Shown here piece by piece: positions 24,269 to 37,232 of a stretch of 64,000 nucleotides of DNA. The notes below the pieces were generated by a model, which saw nothing but the letters and a program-made list of their open reading frames with translations, did not search any database and was not told the origin of the DNA. The stretch is from Pipra filicauda (Eukaryota > Chordata > Aves > Passeriformes > Pipridae). The stretch lies in the NCBI RefSeq assembly GCF_003945595.2, contig NW_024103729.1:1174950-1238949 (forward strand), given 5' to 3'. Both the position numbers and the translations under genes were made by a program. How positions within the stretch are numbered: the stretch's first letter is position 1; each line of letters begins with the position of its first letter.

Positions 24269-27200
24269 CAAACTCTTAGCCCTCTATTTGTCCCACTCTT
24301 CCCTTACCCCACCATAGAGTTCTTCCCTTGTAATTACATTCTGTTCTCTCCCCCACCATACCAATTTTTCTAGAATAGGAATTATGTAGCAGTAATTAAT
24401 TTATCTGCTTTCTTCAATTAAAATCATGTAGAAATTTCTATTTTACAGTTATATTCAATGTCTTCACGCTTTTCTGCTAGGAAAAAAAAATAATCCTTTT
24501 TGCTTGAAAATGGTCAAAGCATTCACGATAACCAGCAAAGAACTTTCAGAAATATAAATATCCTCCTTAGCTGCAGTTAGCAAAGTCAATATCTCTGGGT
24601 AGAAACAGCAAAGGAAGGAAATATTAATATATTATCACAGACAATCAGCTGTTAGGAATGAAAACTCAATGAAAGTCACACTAACTCATGTACAAGACTG
24701 CCGGACAATAATTCCATTTTGTTCTTTCTTAAGAATCCTTCTGTTTAAATGGAGTTTCATTTAAAGCTCATTCTTGGTTTATTTTAAAATGTATACACTT
24801 ATTTCTGTGAAAGAACAAGACAATATTTCAACAATCCTAATTGCAGGGGGCTTGGCTCCCAAAGTAAAAAATTTTAGAAAACCCAAAGCCCACAATCAAC
24901 ACTCAATGTTCTCACAAGATCAGGTCCCTGAAGATAGTGAGGCAACAAAGCTTGTTACCAGAGTTCAGCAAATTAGGTTTTAATATTTTAAATGTGCCTC
25001 TTTTTCTTTTAGTCGTGCTTAAAAAGGTAGTGAACTTTTTTTTTATTAAAACTGAAGCACTGGAGCTTAATCTCTCTGGAATGCACAAGAAACCCTTCAA
25101 ATATGGGATTCTCCAGTTAATCAGTAACAGAGTACTCTAACTCACTTCATGCAAAAAAGTTTTTGTAAAAAGTTCACATACAGTTGACTTTCTTTTCCTC
25201 ACAGCAAACTTTGGGCAATAGCCATGGCACCCTAAAAATCAAGATTTAGCTGATCTTGGGGCACAGGCAGTTACATATCAACAAAATAGTTCTGCATGTA
25301 AATTCTAAAAACCTCTCAATTAATACCATGAAGCCCAAACTTCATTTTCTTAAGAGTGTTGTTTTTGAGCAGAAAGTAGAGGTTTTTTCCCCAGAAGTGT
25401 TAATTCTGGTCCCAGCAAAGTGACTAGCTGGTTTTCTGTTCAAGATGGTGGGCTGTACTGAGCAGAAAACAAACTTAATAATGATCACAGGAGGGAGAAT
25501 GGTGAACTCAACATCCTTGGCTGGCCTGAGACATAGCAGCCTTTTCATCTGAACTGCAGGTTACAGCTCAAGAGCGTAGAAAAGAGTTTTAAAAAGAAAT
25601 GCGTTGATAACATTTGCCCTGGAAGCCACAGCTTAGGCACCAACTGACAATCACTGATTTTCAGTATCTGGCATTCCCCTGACAATACCTTTGTTTTGCT
25701 TCCAGTACATTTTGAGGATGTCAAATGAAAAAGCCTACGACCTGCTCTTCATAAGTACATCAATTACCTCCAGTCTGGATAGATCCATTTCTCTAAATAC
25801 TACTAAATATATTCCAGATCTCATTACTCTGTTGGCCAGTGCCTACTTAACAGCCAAAAGCTGTCCAGCAAATGCATTTGCTTTTGACTTTAAGCAATGA
25901 ATGCCACAGCATTACCAATTCCCATTGTCTTTCCTAACAGCACAGATCCCCTGCAACCTCCCAGTGCTGGCAACCCACTCAGACTAGAGGAATTCCATTT
26001 TCCAGCTCAAAAGAAAAAGTCAGTAGTGTCTAGGTTGTTCTGCAGAAGACAGCTTGGATTTCACATCCCATTTTTAGTCTTACCATCTTCCTTGCTGCCT
26101 CGGACTGTTAACTCTACAATAGTAGAGACGCGCTTCACAGTGAAAACCTAACTGCTAATCTGCTGTCAAACTGGGAATTGTGAAAGGCTCATCAAATCCT
26201 TACAGAAATAATTTTCCACTTCAGTTTTTGAGCTGACATGGTCCTGGCACCTTGAGTTGAGTATGCACACTGGAAGCTGCATACTACAAAAACCAGCGGC
26301 AGAATATTAGAAGATCATCTTTGCTCTATTAAAGTCTCTAATGATTATTTCATTGGTAGCAGTAAACACTTATCAGGGCCATCGACATTTCCAAGAGAAC
26401 TTGGTGTAAACTCCTTGTAACTGTAAATATGCTTGGCAAAGGCATGGCTACTGGAAGCTATCAAAAAAGTTGGAGAGAAAACAGCTATAAAGTCTGATAC
26501 ACCAGATCGACTCAAGCAAAGAAGTCTCTACACAGACAATAAAAAACAACCTCTTTCATCTCTGTCTGAGGGCAGATCAGTTGCTGAACTTTTTTCTTCC
26601 TTATCTTGCTCAGGGCAAGAAACCAAAACAGTAGAAATATTACAGATCTTACCTTATTCAAACTCAAATAATTGAGTCCAAATATGACTTGCACTTGAGC
26701 AGAGCCTTACCTCACAATGCAGAAAGTACCAGGTTTCATTGGTATAAGCAAAAAAAGAGAAAGAGCATGACCCTAAATAATTTAGATCTCATGTCAGAAT
26801 TCAGTTTTCTGGTACATCTCTAGGCATTTGAGTGTAGCTCTCTTTACACCATTTTTCTAAAAAATTATATATATTGTACAGGAAACATTGTTTGCAAAAG
26901 TCCCTCACTACAGACTTGTCCTTGTTTGCAGAAGTTGATGCTTCTATGACTAACACATAAACATTGAGCTAAGCAGAACCACAAGTTGCCTGAACCAAGA
27001 GCAATATGAAATAATCCTGCCAGATGGGAACTCTAAACATTATGTTTCTGACCTCGATACAGTAAATAGTGTGCAAGTAGACAGACACGTTATTTAGACA
27101 CACATTAACACATTTTTAGGGGAAAATGTGTGTTTTCTGACACAGAGCTGTGTATTCAGCTCTCTGCAAGTGAATGATAAATTGCTTGTGCTTTTAAACG

Positions 27201-27830
27201 CATTGAACTGGGAAACTAAACTAAACAGAAGAATTGCAGTGTACCTGTTATATGTTCTCAAACATAATTTTATGTCACTTGACAAGAAAATACTAGAAGA
27301 AACACAACAATATGTAAACAGTCTTCTTATTGCTAGAACTGCTTGTTTTCTGCAGGCTCCTCTGTGCCAACAGCAGCCTCCTGAGCAGCAAGATTCTCAG
27401 AAAGGAGAAAAAGGGTTTGAAATCCAAATACTGTTTCTTTAAAATTTCAGCAAGAAGTAGAAAGGTAGAAAAACCTAGGCTCTGAAGTGAGACAGACACA
27501 TACAAACCAGATCAGCTTTAAATTCTCTTGATCCAGTTGAGAGAAAACTGTAACCACATGATAATATCTCTGCAAAAAGTGGAGCAGCTCGAAGTAATAA
27601 AACCTCAGCCCTCTAGACAGAATGCTTAAAAAATCTTTAATTGCCATTTGCAAGAGCTGTGATTTCAGCTTCTTCCTATGGCTCACTGCAGTTCTTCAGA
27701 CTATTATTTCTACATCACTTAGCATTAAATGTGGTAATTTTCAGTGACTTCCCAATAAGACAGCAAACACATCATAGTAAGACTGTGTTAAATCTGTTGA
27801 ATCTCTGGTGTAAATGTTATAAAAGCAACA

Positions 27831-27897
27831 ATTCATAATTATTAATATAATTAATATATTACATATATGTTAATATAAACATTCATTATTAATATTT
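27831..27897. repeat. AT-only low-complexity stretch
   Basis: About 65 bases that are almost entirely A and T with repeated TTAATAT and ATTAATAT units, interrupted by rare C and G. It is partly self-complementary. Such stretches melt easily and are often unstable. No function is indicated. Confidence 0.8.
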
Positions 27898-30430
27898 GTC
27901 CTTGCAGGAGAGTTATGGAATCTTCTGGCCTTGACAATCAATATTAAGCCATTTCAAAAACATTGCTCTAAGCGGGATGATTTTGTTTTTCCTTGGAAGT
28001 CCAATTTCAGGTTTTCTATTTACTTCATTTCAATATATACATTCATTTTTTGAGTCAATGAAGTGGTTCTGGGGTCCAAGTTTAAAGTATTATTTCCTAC
28101 CAGAAGTATACCAAACAAAAGCAGAATTATATAAATATTCAATTCCTATTCTTCAGTCTAAGCTTGTGGCTTCCTGACACTTTGACCAAAGTTTTCATTA
28201 AGAAGCTAATAAAATTTAGGAGACTGGAGCATGGGATGGAAACAGGCAGAAAAACCCAACAAAAAAACAGAAAAGAAAAATCCTTTCCTAAGCAATCCCA
28301 CTTTAAGCACAATGTTGGGTCATTCTGTTTATTTGAAGTCACACAAAGAGGAACTTCCACAATGGATTTTTTTCAAATACAAAAGAGACACAGACATTGC
28401 ACGTGATGATGATGACACTATGATAAAATTTTTATGACCTGAGAGCACATTTGTTAGTAAAGGAGATTCAGTGTCACTGACACCTTTAAGAATGGTCAGA
28501 TTTCTTGGGATCCCTGAGCCTCACAAAAGAAATCTGCACTAAACAAGCAACAAACACTAAAAAGTTTTGTCTTTTTTTCTCCAATATCCCTTTCTCTGCA
28601 ATCAGGAGTGAAAATTATTTTCAGTGACAGAATAGCTCAGGCATGTTAGCACTTAGCACTTAGGAGGGTCGCATGTAATGTATCAAGATTCCAGGCACCT
28701 GAGTCTTTAAGCACCAGAACACAGCAGTATCCATTATGCATTTCCTACTGAACATCACGACAGGGAAAAGCCATCATTTCATCCAGCCTATGTTCTTCAG
28801 CACAGTAATGTTTTCTTTGCAGTCCCCTTGCAGCAAGAATGCTACTGATGCCAAAGAGTGGAAAGAATTAAAAAAGCTTAAGAGCAGGAAAGGAAAAGAA
28901 AGATCAGAACAAACACTTCAGACAAGGATTGAGTGTCTGGAGAGCAGTACAGCAAGGACAGCCACAGCAGCAGATTAAAGAGACACAAGCCTCAATGTAA
29001 TCATAGGCTTTTATAGGTTCATATACTATTTCTGCCTGTATCCAAATAGTAGAATTTTAGTCATTAGTTTTTTGGTTTTCTGCCCTGTTATTTTGATCTC
29101 AACATGGTTCCATCATGTCAGGTATTAGGGATGTAAATCTTAATTACTTATGAACAGGAATAAATTTAATTTCGCACTACAAAATTTCACAGTTATTTAA
29201 TTCTAATCACAGTATAATAAAACAGTAAGAATTACTCTGGAGAAGAGCTCTGAAATCTGATCCTAGAGTAACAATTCTGGAAATTGTTCTAATTCTTGCC
29301 AATATTTTTATGCTTAGCTCCTCTTTTTTAACTCTCCTAGTAGCCCCTCAGGTTTCTGCTTCAAGTTTTTAAGAGTTCTCTTGCTTTAAGTATACAAAGT
29401 ATCCTTAAAAAACAGAAAGAAAATTCTGCAGCACACCCTCCTTCCCCAAACTATTTGCTAACCAAATTAAGATGCTCTTAACCAAGAGGCTGCTATATCA
29501 CATCTACCTCCAAAAGTGATGAGCGTGGAATGCTTCAGCGGAACATGCTCTCAGCTTGAGACAGAAATTGTGGATAAGAGAAGGGTAAGCAGTATATTTA
29601 GTTAGCCATTAATCTAAGCTGAGAACATAGTCTATCAGGAAAACTGCCATTCCCTACCACTTATTGCAGCTACAGCTACATTTTATAAATGTAAACATTA
29701 GCATGTTCTGCTCAGGCTGTGCAAGGGCGGATAACTGTAGGCAGAACACAAGCACTGGTGTGTGCCACATTTTGACAGAAAATGCTGGACTTTTGACCCC
29801 ATGAGCTGCTAAAACAAAAGGTGAGATTCATTCAGCTAATGCACTCTGATACCGAGTCTGCCTTGAGCGAGTTACATGCAGTGTCCACGAAAGCTGAGTG
29901 CAAGGAGGAAATAGAGAATTTATGAAGGCACATGAACAAAAACTGTTTCTTATGTTTTATAGATCTGTGGCCACTATCGGAGGCATTCACACAGGAGGGA
30001 ATATGCTGGTTACTAAACAAAAGAGATACAAATTAATGATGATTTGCACAGCAGAGGCTTTTCATTTTATAGAAAAAAAGACTAGCAGCAGATAGAGACA
30101 GACAACTTGTTTTCAAAGAGAAAGATCTCAAACAGCTCTCAACCTGTGCATAAGGAGACAAGAGCTGGATTGCCCTCTCCTTCCCAAACTGGCTTTAACA
30201 GTAATTTCAAAGTGCACTGAAAGAATTGAGTTCTCCTGAGCTGCCTCACTGTCTGCACAGCTGCAGCATATCTTAGAAAGATTTGGCTTCATGTGCTCTA
30301 AACTCTTGTTTTAGTTTTCCCTGTCATAACTGTTTCCATTTCCGCAGCAGAAGTTTACACTTCTGTTTCACTGCAATAAGCTTGCATGCTTTTTTTCCAT
30401 CTTCAGTTTGTTTAGTATCCAAGGCAAATC

Positions 30431-30541
30431 CGGGGGAAGATGACAGACCACGGCTGCATTAGTTTGTGCATCAGCGAGTGTGGCAGCCGGGGTTAGCTCA
30501 CAGACAATCCCTTGGAGCGCGCAACCCAACACGGAAATTCG
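30431..30541. other. CpG-dense pocket
   Basis: Eight CpG dinucleotides fall within 111 bases (at about 30431, 30451, 30475, 30488, 30518, 30520, 30532 and 30540), including GCGCGC. The sequence for tens of kilobases around is strongly CpG-depleted. This is far too short for a classical CpG island. It could be an unmethylated regulatory element, a promoter-proximal remnant, or a relatively young insertion whose CpGs have not yet decayed. No TATA box, exon or repeat family could be recognised. Confidence 0.5.
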
Positions 30542-32628
30542 GGGGTTATGGGCTTCCTCCTGCCCAAGTTACCACAGTCCCTTTTGTGGTTGATATTACC
30601 AGATACAGAGCTTCATGTCAATTAACTTCCAGGAAGGGGAAGGTGACAGAAAGAAGTTACAACTTTAAGAAGCCCTCAGCTCCCCATCCCAGCCCAATTT
30701 ATCAGAAGCATCAATCTGGGTGGGGCAGATAACTGACTTCTCCAAGCTAAGCTCTCCTGGAGTTCACAGTTTTGTCACAGCTGTTCCAGTGGTGTGGGAG
30801 GCAAACTGCAACCTGCCCAAGCTGGCTTCGTTGTTACTCATTGGCAAGTCTCTGGAGAAACTGGAGTAATCCTAGAAGAATTATAAACAAGCTACTACAT
30901 GCATGACAACGTATTAATCAGGAGTAAAAGGAATTAATTATTTCACTTTTCTAGTCTGCAAGTTACTGAAACCAGTTCTTATGGTTAAGTCCTGCAATTC
31001 TTATTCTAATCAAATTAACGATAAAATTAATTTATACCTTCATCTATGCACAGATCTGCACTTGATATGAGGGGATTTTTTTTTTCCCAAATTATCTATA
31101 TGCAAGACTGTTGAAGCTTTCTTTTTGTATTCCCTTTTCACTGCCCCATCCACCAGCCAATGGAAAAAAAAAGGCTAAATTTTCCATGCTATGCTATAGC
31201 ACAGTAAAGCAAGCCATGGACATAACCAAGCAAAATATAGGAAAATAGACTAAAGGTATTCACAGAACAGCAAGTTATTTTTCACCGTTTGCCAGTGAAT
31301 TTCCACAGGTCATTCAGTGTCAGCAATGTGACAATGACAACTGTGATTGCACCACAACACACACCTGCTCTGCACAGAATTCCTGGTTTTGGGGGACTTG
31401 ACTTTAGTGTCTCTAGTCAAACATTAAAAGTCCAGCCCTACACGTTTAGGACACAGCAATACTGACAGAAGAGACTCCTCTTCACTTGACTGAACAAAAG
31501 CAGACGGCCTGTTCAGCTGTTTCTAACACTCACACAGGGAAATGTATTTGTCCAGACCTGAGGCTCCTTTTACTGCCAGTGAGGAATGATATCTGAAAGG
31601 GACAGGAACCATATTTGAAGGTAGGCTTGCAGGAGAGGAACAGAGAATATCAGTCACACAAACAACAGCAGAATATATTGATATAATGTGGGATATTCCA
31701 TCTAAATAGCCCTAGAAATTCTCAGTTTCCCTTCTCTTAAAACTGATCAAGGTTTCCTAAGGAAGAGAAAACTTAAATGCTTAAGCATTAAGAGATCTGT
31801 GGTGGGTACAAGACAGGTCTATTTCTGACACCCATTCAGAACAAAGCGATTCCTTAGGAGACATGGCTGAGGGATTGTTACACAATTATGAGAGGGTTCA
31901 TCCCAAAGAGGTTGGGTCCCTTGACAGCTGCCTTGGAGTCATTGAAATGACCACGTGGTGTCAAACCACTTTCTGGAAGCCTCTATAAAATTAACAGTCC
32001 AAATCATCCCCCCTCCCCCATATTCCCTTGAGTTTCATGATTTCCAAGGTTATAATTAACCCAGGAAGCTGATTAGAACATTGTTATTCCCTACTACACA
32101 GTAGGCTATTGTAGTACAGATGGGAACCTATTATTTCCCTTGTATACTAAAACACTGAAATAAACTGTAACCAGCTCAGGTGACAGCTGTGTGTTTGACT
32201 GAGTTAAATTTACAATGTCAACAGAGAAAACAGAAAACTCACTGATGAATACAGGCCTAAAGCTTTTATGGAGAATAAGGATGACTCATTTTTCGTAACT
32301 ATATGAATATTGAAATTTCAGTTGATAAGAGGGATTTTAATGATTGTACATTAAAAAGTGACTATATTTTAGGTTCTAATAAAAATGTTGGTATAATTTA
32401 AATTTTCTTTTGACTATGTATCCAGTGGTACACTCCCATGAAGATCCTGCAAATAGTAGCACATTCAGTGCAGCTCTGTGCAGGCAGTACCTCTGTGAGA
32501 CAGGGTAATCTTAATCAAGACATAAAGGGGGAATTATTTAATACAATGCTGACTTGGATTTGTCTACACAAACATGATGTGACTATATAGGTTCTGGATA
32601 CTTAGTTATTGCTGAAAACAAAGCATGT

Positions 32629-33084
32629 CTATAAAACACCAAGACAGCATTTTCTAGCCACCAGAGAGGGAAAAAAATATAAAGTGTAATTATTTTTTTC
32701 CTCTTTTTCTGCACAAATTATATGACCTCCTGATACCGAGCTCAAGACTATTCTAGAACTGTCCAAAGAGGTAAGCAGCCCTATGCACTTTATCTGTATG
32801 TCTAAGCTTTTGTTTGATCTCATATCACAGAATAGAGCGTGGCTTATGCTTTCTAAAATGGAAGGAGCACAATGGTAGTATTTACAAAGTCCTGCTTTAA
32901 TCCAACTCTGTTCACGGCCATATGTTTTCAATACTGCCAATGGATAGAGAGACAGGATCCTCTTGAGAACAGGAAGGACTTTCTTGAAGGACTGTCTGCC
33001 ATCATCATCCTCATCAACAGAAAAGTGTAAGGAAATGAGATTCCCTGGCCTAAACCTAAGCTGTGTAAAATCCCTCTCCTTCAC
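32629..33084 (-). CDS. Longest open frame in the window, 151 codons, probably not a gene
   Basis: An ATG-to-stop frame of 151 codons. The predicted product has an acidic patch (VDEDDDG) near residue 23, no signal peptide, no clear membrane segment and no motif I recognise. It is the longest frame in the window, but a frame of about this length is not very surprising in 64 kb of A+T-rich DNA read in six frames. A strong donor-like AAG|GTAAGTTT lies just upstream on the same strand, near 33108. On the plus strand the interval also contains a donor-like AGAG|GTAAGC near 32770, so splice-like signals point both ways. I list it for completeness and lean to chance. Confidence 0.12.
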   Translation of the reverse strand: MKERDFTQLRFRPGNLISLHFSVDEDDDGRQSFKKVLPVLKRILSLYPLAVLKTYGREQSWIKAGLCKYYHCAPSILESISHALFCDMRSNKSLDIQIKCIGLLTSLDSSRIVLSSVSGGHIICAEKEEKNNYTLYFFPSLVARKCCLGVL

Positions 33085-36000
33085 TGCACCACTCCCTTCA
33101 AACTTACCTTATATATGTGTTTGCTTCCAGCCCACAGAAAAAAAAAGTTTGGCTAATTTTTCTTGATAACACCTATCTTGTGGGTGTGGGGTATTGTGTG
33201 TGCTCCTGTCAACTTTTTGTGTTACTTTACAAAGTGGAAATACAACATGGTTATTCAGGTTAATCAGCTGCAGGAAGTTAGTAGCATATAGTCAGTCATG
33301 GGGCGGGGGAGGCTTGGAGAGGCAAACTCCAACAAGAAAGTCTTTGAGGTTAGTGTGAAAAAACAACTCACAATGAAATGAAATAATTCTCTTTCTGCAT
33401 GTACTTATTTATCATTTTGCAACCACTGAGCAAATACTTAAGTATTTTTCAGATCAAGTTCAATTTTTTCTAAAGAGGCCAAGTAAAAGAAGAAACTAAA
33501 GTTCTGAAAGCTAAAATACCTTCAGCTTTTTAAACCTCAAAGAAAATTGTATAAAATTATGGCTATTAATTCAAGGAGCAGCAAATATATAACTCTTGGT
33601 AACCTTAAATACCAGCAGGTATTTATTTATACCTGAGATCTTCTACACCCTTTTGGAATAAAAGCATTTCTGCGCTGGTTCAAGCTGACATGTTAATCTT
33701 CCCTCAAATTATCTTGTACCTTTCAGTGAATGGATAAATACCTTGTGCTGTGAGCTAATAGCCCTCTCAGGACCCTCAGAAGAACAGGGCTGTTCACAGA
33801 TGGTGCAAAGCAGTATTTCATGTCACATGTAGTGTGTGTGCTACCAATATATTGTCAAGTTGCCATCAGGTACTTCATATGTCGAGTCTTCCTCAGCTGT
33901 AGTTACAATATTCTATTTGAGGAACATACCATTAAATAAATATGTTCTGCAGGTATGAATCTACCTGAGCAAAAGCAGCTCAGGTTTTATCAGTTGTGTG
34001 AAGACTTTTGCCACCATGTAGAATAAATTATTAGACAAGAATAAAGTAATCATGCTAAAACAGAAGAGCATTGCACAGAGAGCTGTATTTTTTGTGTATT
34101 GTTTCAACATTTCCCTGTTTCTACAAATACTGGCTCCTTTGACAATTTTTTCTACCACATGAAAAAAACCATGCATTTAAAAAGTGTGGCTTATAGGACA
34201 TTTGAAGCCAAAAGATTAAATAATTCCCAAAGTAAAAACTGTTCTAGATTCCCAAAACATCACCAAGTTTCATTCAAATAAAAGAAATTACATATACTTC
34301 TGAAAAATGTTTGCATCATACCATGACAATAAGAAAACTAGGCCCTCCAGAACTGAGGTCTACATTATTTTTATGTTGAGGGTTTTTTTCTATTTCACAG
34401 AATATTACTCTGAAGTGAACAATTAATTTTAGATTATATTGCTGAAGAGAAGGAGGCAATACAGCTTCACACACTCAGCCAAAAAGGCAGAGGATTGGAC
34501 ACTGGAATGTCAGGAGTCTGACTGCCACATCATGGTCAGAGAATTTCAAAAAGAAATTTAAGTGAAACAACTTCTTTTTCTCTTCACATGACTTCACAAA
34601 ATAGCATATCTCAGTTCTAATATTAGGCCAAGAATTTTTACTTTGGAAAGACAAGACCACCCCTAAGAATAAATCAGGCTGGCACACTATCAGCCAGTGA
34701 AGCTACACCAAGTTTACATTACAAGCAAGAACAAAAATTCAGCTGATCTGAGTGAAAACCAATAAGCAGAATTTAGAAGAATTGCTCTAGCTCTACAGTT
34801 CATTACTTATCCAGAACAGGGTTTTTTCAACTTAAAAAGTTCAAATTGCAATAAAACATTTAAAAAAGTAAAAAAAAAAAAACACATGTATTTTAAAGTG
34901 AATAAATATAAAAGATTAGAGTGCTAGAGATAGAAAGAACTCCAAATCTAAAGCAGCTAACTAAAATTAAGGTCTCATTTTTACTCAGAAAGTCAATTTT
35001 AATGGACTTCTCCTAAATGGTTTCTTTTCATTTACATTCTGAAATGAATCTTAAAAAATAAAAAAAATTTTTCCTATTGCTGCTCTTAGTGTCCTCTCCC
35101 CTTGAGCAATTTCTGAAAGTAGTTTCAAGAGGAAACAGAGTGATTGGAGACTGACTGATTGGCCTCAAGAGAGTAAAAGGGGTTGTGTTAGTTTTCACTA
35201 GCATGGAGCAGGGAGGAGGTCTTCTCTAAGTAACTGGAAAACCTGCTGAGTAGGATGACCTTCTTTTTATACTGCATAATGTTCTGGGCATGGGCCAGCT
35301 TTTCCAGAGACAGCTATTCATCTGCTTAACTTGAGTGCACTAAAATTCCCTGCTCCCCTACCATCAATCTCCTTGCTCTCACACCTCCATTCTGACCAGA
35401 GAGCACCACAAAATCAGATAAAACAAGTAATTGCTCCAAGTGCTTCATGGTGGTTTGAATGAGACCCATACCTTTTCCAAGCAGCAGCAAATCAGCCACA
35501 GAATATTATGCCACTAACTAAAAGCAGGCAGAAGTGCAGATTTTAAAGTGGTTGTGTGCATTTTAATGTGTGCAAAAGAACAGAAAACACTCCCTTCTCT
35601 TTTGCAGCCTGCTCAGAGGAGCATGTGCCATGCCCTTCTTGGAAGCCTCAGAGAAAGAGGTTAACACAGTAAATCTAACACTGTCCAGAAGTGCCTGCTC
35701 CTCTCCCACAACTAAACAGCATCAACAGAAGCACAGAGGTTGTTTCCCACGTATAAAAGCCTCCACACAGCATTTCTAAAATTAAGGTTTTGTCACTTCT
35801 TTGCTCTTTTTAGTGCAGCTTCATGACCTTGGGAAAGTGCAGACTGACTTGGCCAAGACCCTTTTGACCCGGGCAGTTCTCAGTGAGGGCAGTGATGTGA
35901 GCTGGGCTGGGTTTCAGCACAGAACCACTACCCAGTCACACCATCGGTGTCCGCTGACCACTGGACTGTTACTCAGCTACTTCAGATGTGCCAATGCAGA

Positions 36001-36339
36001 CTACAGGGATTGCAGCTGCAGCAGTGTAGTTCTGCTCAGCCCAGATATTAATAGATCTCTTACTCGTGCTTGAAATAACCTTCCCAAAGTTTCTGAGACT
36101 GATCAGCTGGAAGAAGACATGGAAGCAGTCCAGAAGGACACTTTTTTCTACCATTCTTCTCTTCAAACATTCCTTCCTCAAACTTAAACAGTCAATACTT
36201 CGAAGCTCACAACTCTTGTACAGCTTTACACTCAAAAGTATTCCTTACTGAGCAGTAAGGGCATCCTGACCTTCTTTTTCATGTCTGCTCTGAGGTGAAA
36301 GTCATAAATAATAAACCGAAACTTGTTATTTCAGCTGTT
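33085..36339. other. Non-coding stretch; possible 3' flank of the minus-strand candidate
   Basis: No gene is recognised. If the coding candidate at 36340-37232 were real, this stretch would hold its 3' untranslated region. An ATTAAA polyadenylation-type hexamer is present on the minus strand at 35562-35567, nearly 800 bases past the stop. Such hexamers are common in A+T-rich DNA, so this is weak support. A G-rich spot (GGGGCGGGGGAGG) lies at about 33300-33312. Confidence 0.5.
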
Positions 36340-36682
36340 TCAATTCTGAGGAACCACACCCTGAACCCAATTTTCAGCTTCAGTTTCTAAATGAAATTTT
36401 ACTGCAGTGATCAGTTTTAGCTGCCAAGCTTTCTGATCTTCAATCCTACATAAACAGATACCAATAGTGTAATTTTCAGGGGAAATGAAGATGTCATCAC
36501 AGAAGCTTTTCTTTCTGAGATCTTTCCAAACAGATTTTGTATTTTCTTTAATAATAATGAATGAGGCACATTTGACCAACTTTGCCAACTGGGATACTTC
36601 AGGTATAAGATGTACAGGACACTGCTGCACATGAGTACTCAAATGATTCCTAGTCACTTCTGGAAAAAGATGATCTCTCTTT
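36340..36682 (-). CDS. Candidate terminal coding exon, unidentified product
   Basis: A minus-strand frame runs from an acceptor-like CTTCACAG at 36690-36683 to a TGA at 36342-36340, giving about 113 residues after the split codon. The frame itself begins further up, at 36699. The product starts KRDHLFPEV, is mixed charged/hydrophobic without low complexity, and includes CASFIIIKEN, an N-glycosylation-type NYT and a C-terminal WVQGVVPQN. Codons show a purine-first tendency typical of real coding sequence. Its phase fits the segment at 37102-37232 across a 419-base GT-AG interval. Weak points are a poor pyrimidine tract before the acceptor, and a better acceptor (CTTTTTCCAG) 23 bases downstream that would put the next exon out of frame. 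I do not recognise the family. Chance or a decayed gene remain open. Confidence 0.28.
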
Positions 36683-36948
36683 CTGTGAAGTATTACCATT
36701 TCTCAAACGCAAGTAATACACAAGCTTTCCGTGAGGAATTATGTAAAACAAAAAAATACCCCTTAAGTCAATTATTACATGCTAAAAAATAAAACCTCAG
36801 ACCTATGCTGTGGTTGGGGAAGGAAGTGGGAAGCAACAGGCCCTCTTGAAGACAGCCCATGAACTATTTGATTCACACTGTGTGTTTTCTTAGGGAAAAA
36901 AATACATTACATAACTTGTGAATTCTCTGAAATGCCATTATCGCATCC

Positions 36949-36998
36949 ACAAACAAAAAAACCCCGAACATTCTCTTCACACAAACAAACAAAAAAAG
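36949..36998. repeat. Interrupted AAAC-type tract
   Basis: ACAAACAAAAAAACCCC and ACAAACAAACAAAAAAAG blocks separated by about 20 bases of ordinary sequence. It lies inside the proposed intron of the minus-strand coding candidate. Confidence 0.7.
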
Positions 36999-37101
36999 CA
37001 GTTCAGTAAATCTTCCTTAAGTCAATCCCGAAATGCACAAATCCCTCTGTTCTTAAGGCATTCCAGAAACCTTTTGTGTGTCTTCAAGGGAAAAATCTTA
37101 C

Positions 37102-37232
37102 CCCAATGTGGTTTTGAGACACACCTTGGTTCCAGCCATTGGCACAGATGATCCTACAACAACTACCAAAGTTTCATCTTCTAGATTTCTCTTTATTCTG
37201 GTATATCTCTCAGAATAATCATGTTTCTTTTC
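37102..37232 (-). CDS. Candidate internal coding exon, unidentified product
   Basis: A 131-base minus-strand segment is bounded by an acceptor-like CTACTAATTAG (pyrimidine-rich upstream) ending at 37233 and a good donor, GGG|GTAAGAT, at 37101. It begins exactly at a codon (EKKHDYSERY) and reads without a stop through LEDETLVVVVGSSVPMAG to a split glycine codon. It joins in frame to the candidate exon at 36340-36682. The in-frame TAG lies right at the acceptor, so the open interval coincides with the proposed exon. Two independent splice signals plus phase agreement make it better than the typical short frame, but the length is modest and no homologue comes to mind. A preceding exon would have to end in phase 0, and none is convincing. 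Confidence 0.28.

Larger units (their letters stand above)
23613..32628. other. Non-coding stretch without recognised genes
   Basis: A+T-rich sequence with a short hairpin at 24042-24063, a mixed AT/poly(A) stretch at 24236-24268, an AT-only stretch at 27831-27897 and a CpG-dense pocket at 30431-30541. A plus-strand frame of 104 codons at 27128-27442 looks unremarkable and overlaps a minus-strand frame. I regard it as chance. Confidence 0.6.

Noticed and set aside
27128..27442. 104-codon plus-strand frame with protein-like appearance
   Set aside because: No domain recognised, no supporting splice or promoter signals, and several frames of this length are expected in the window.
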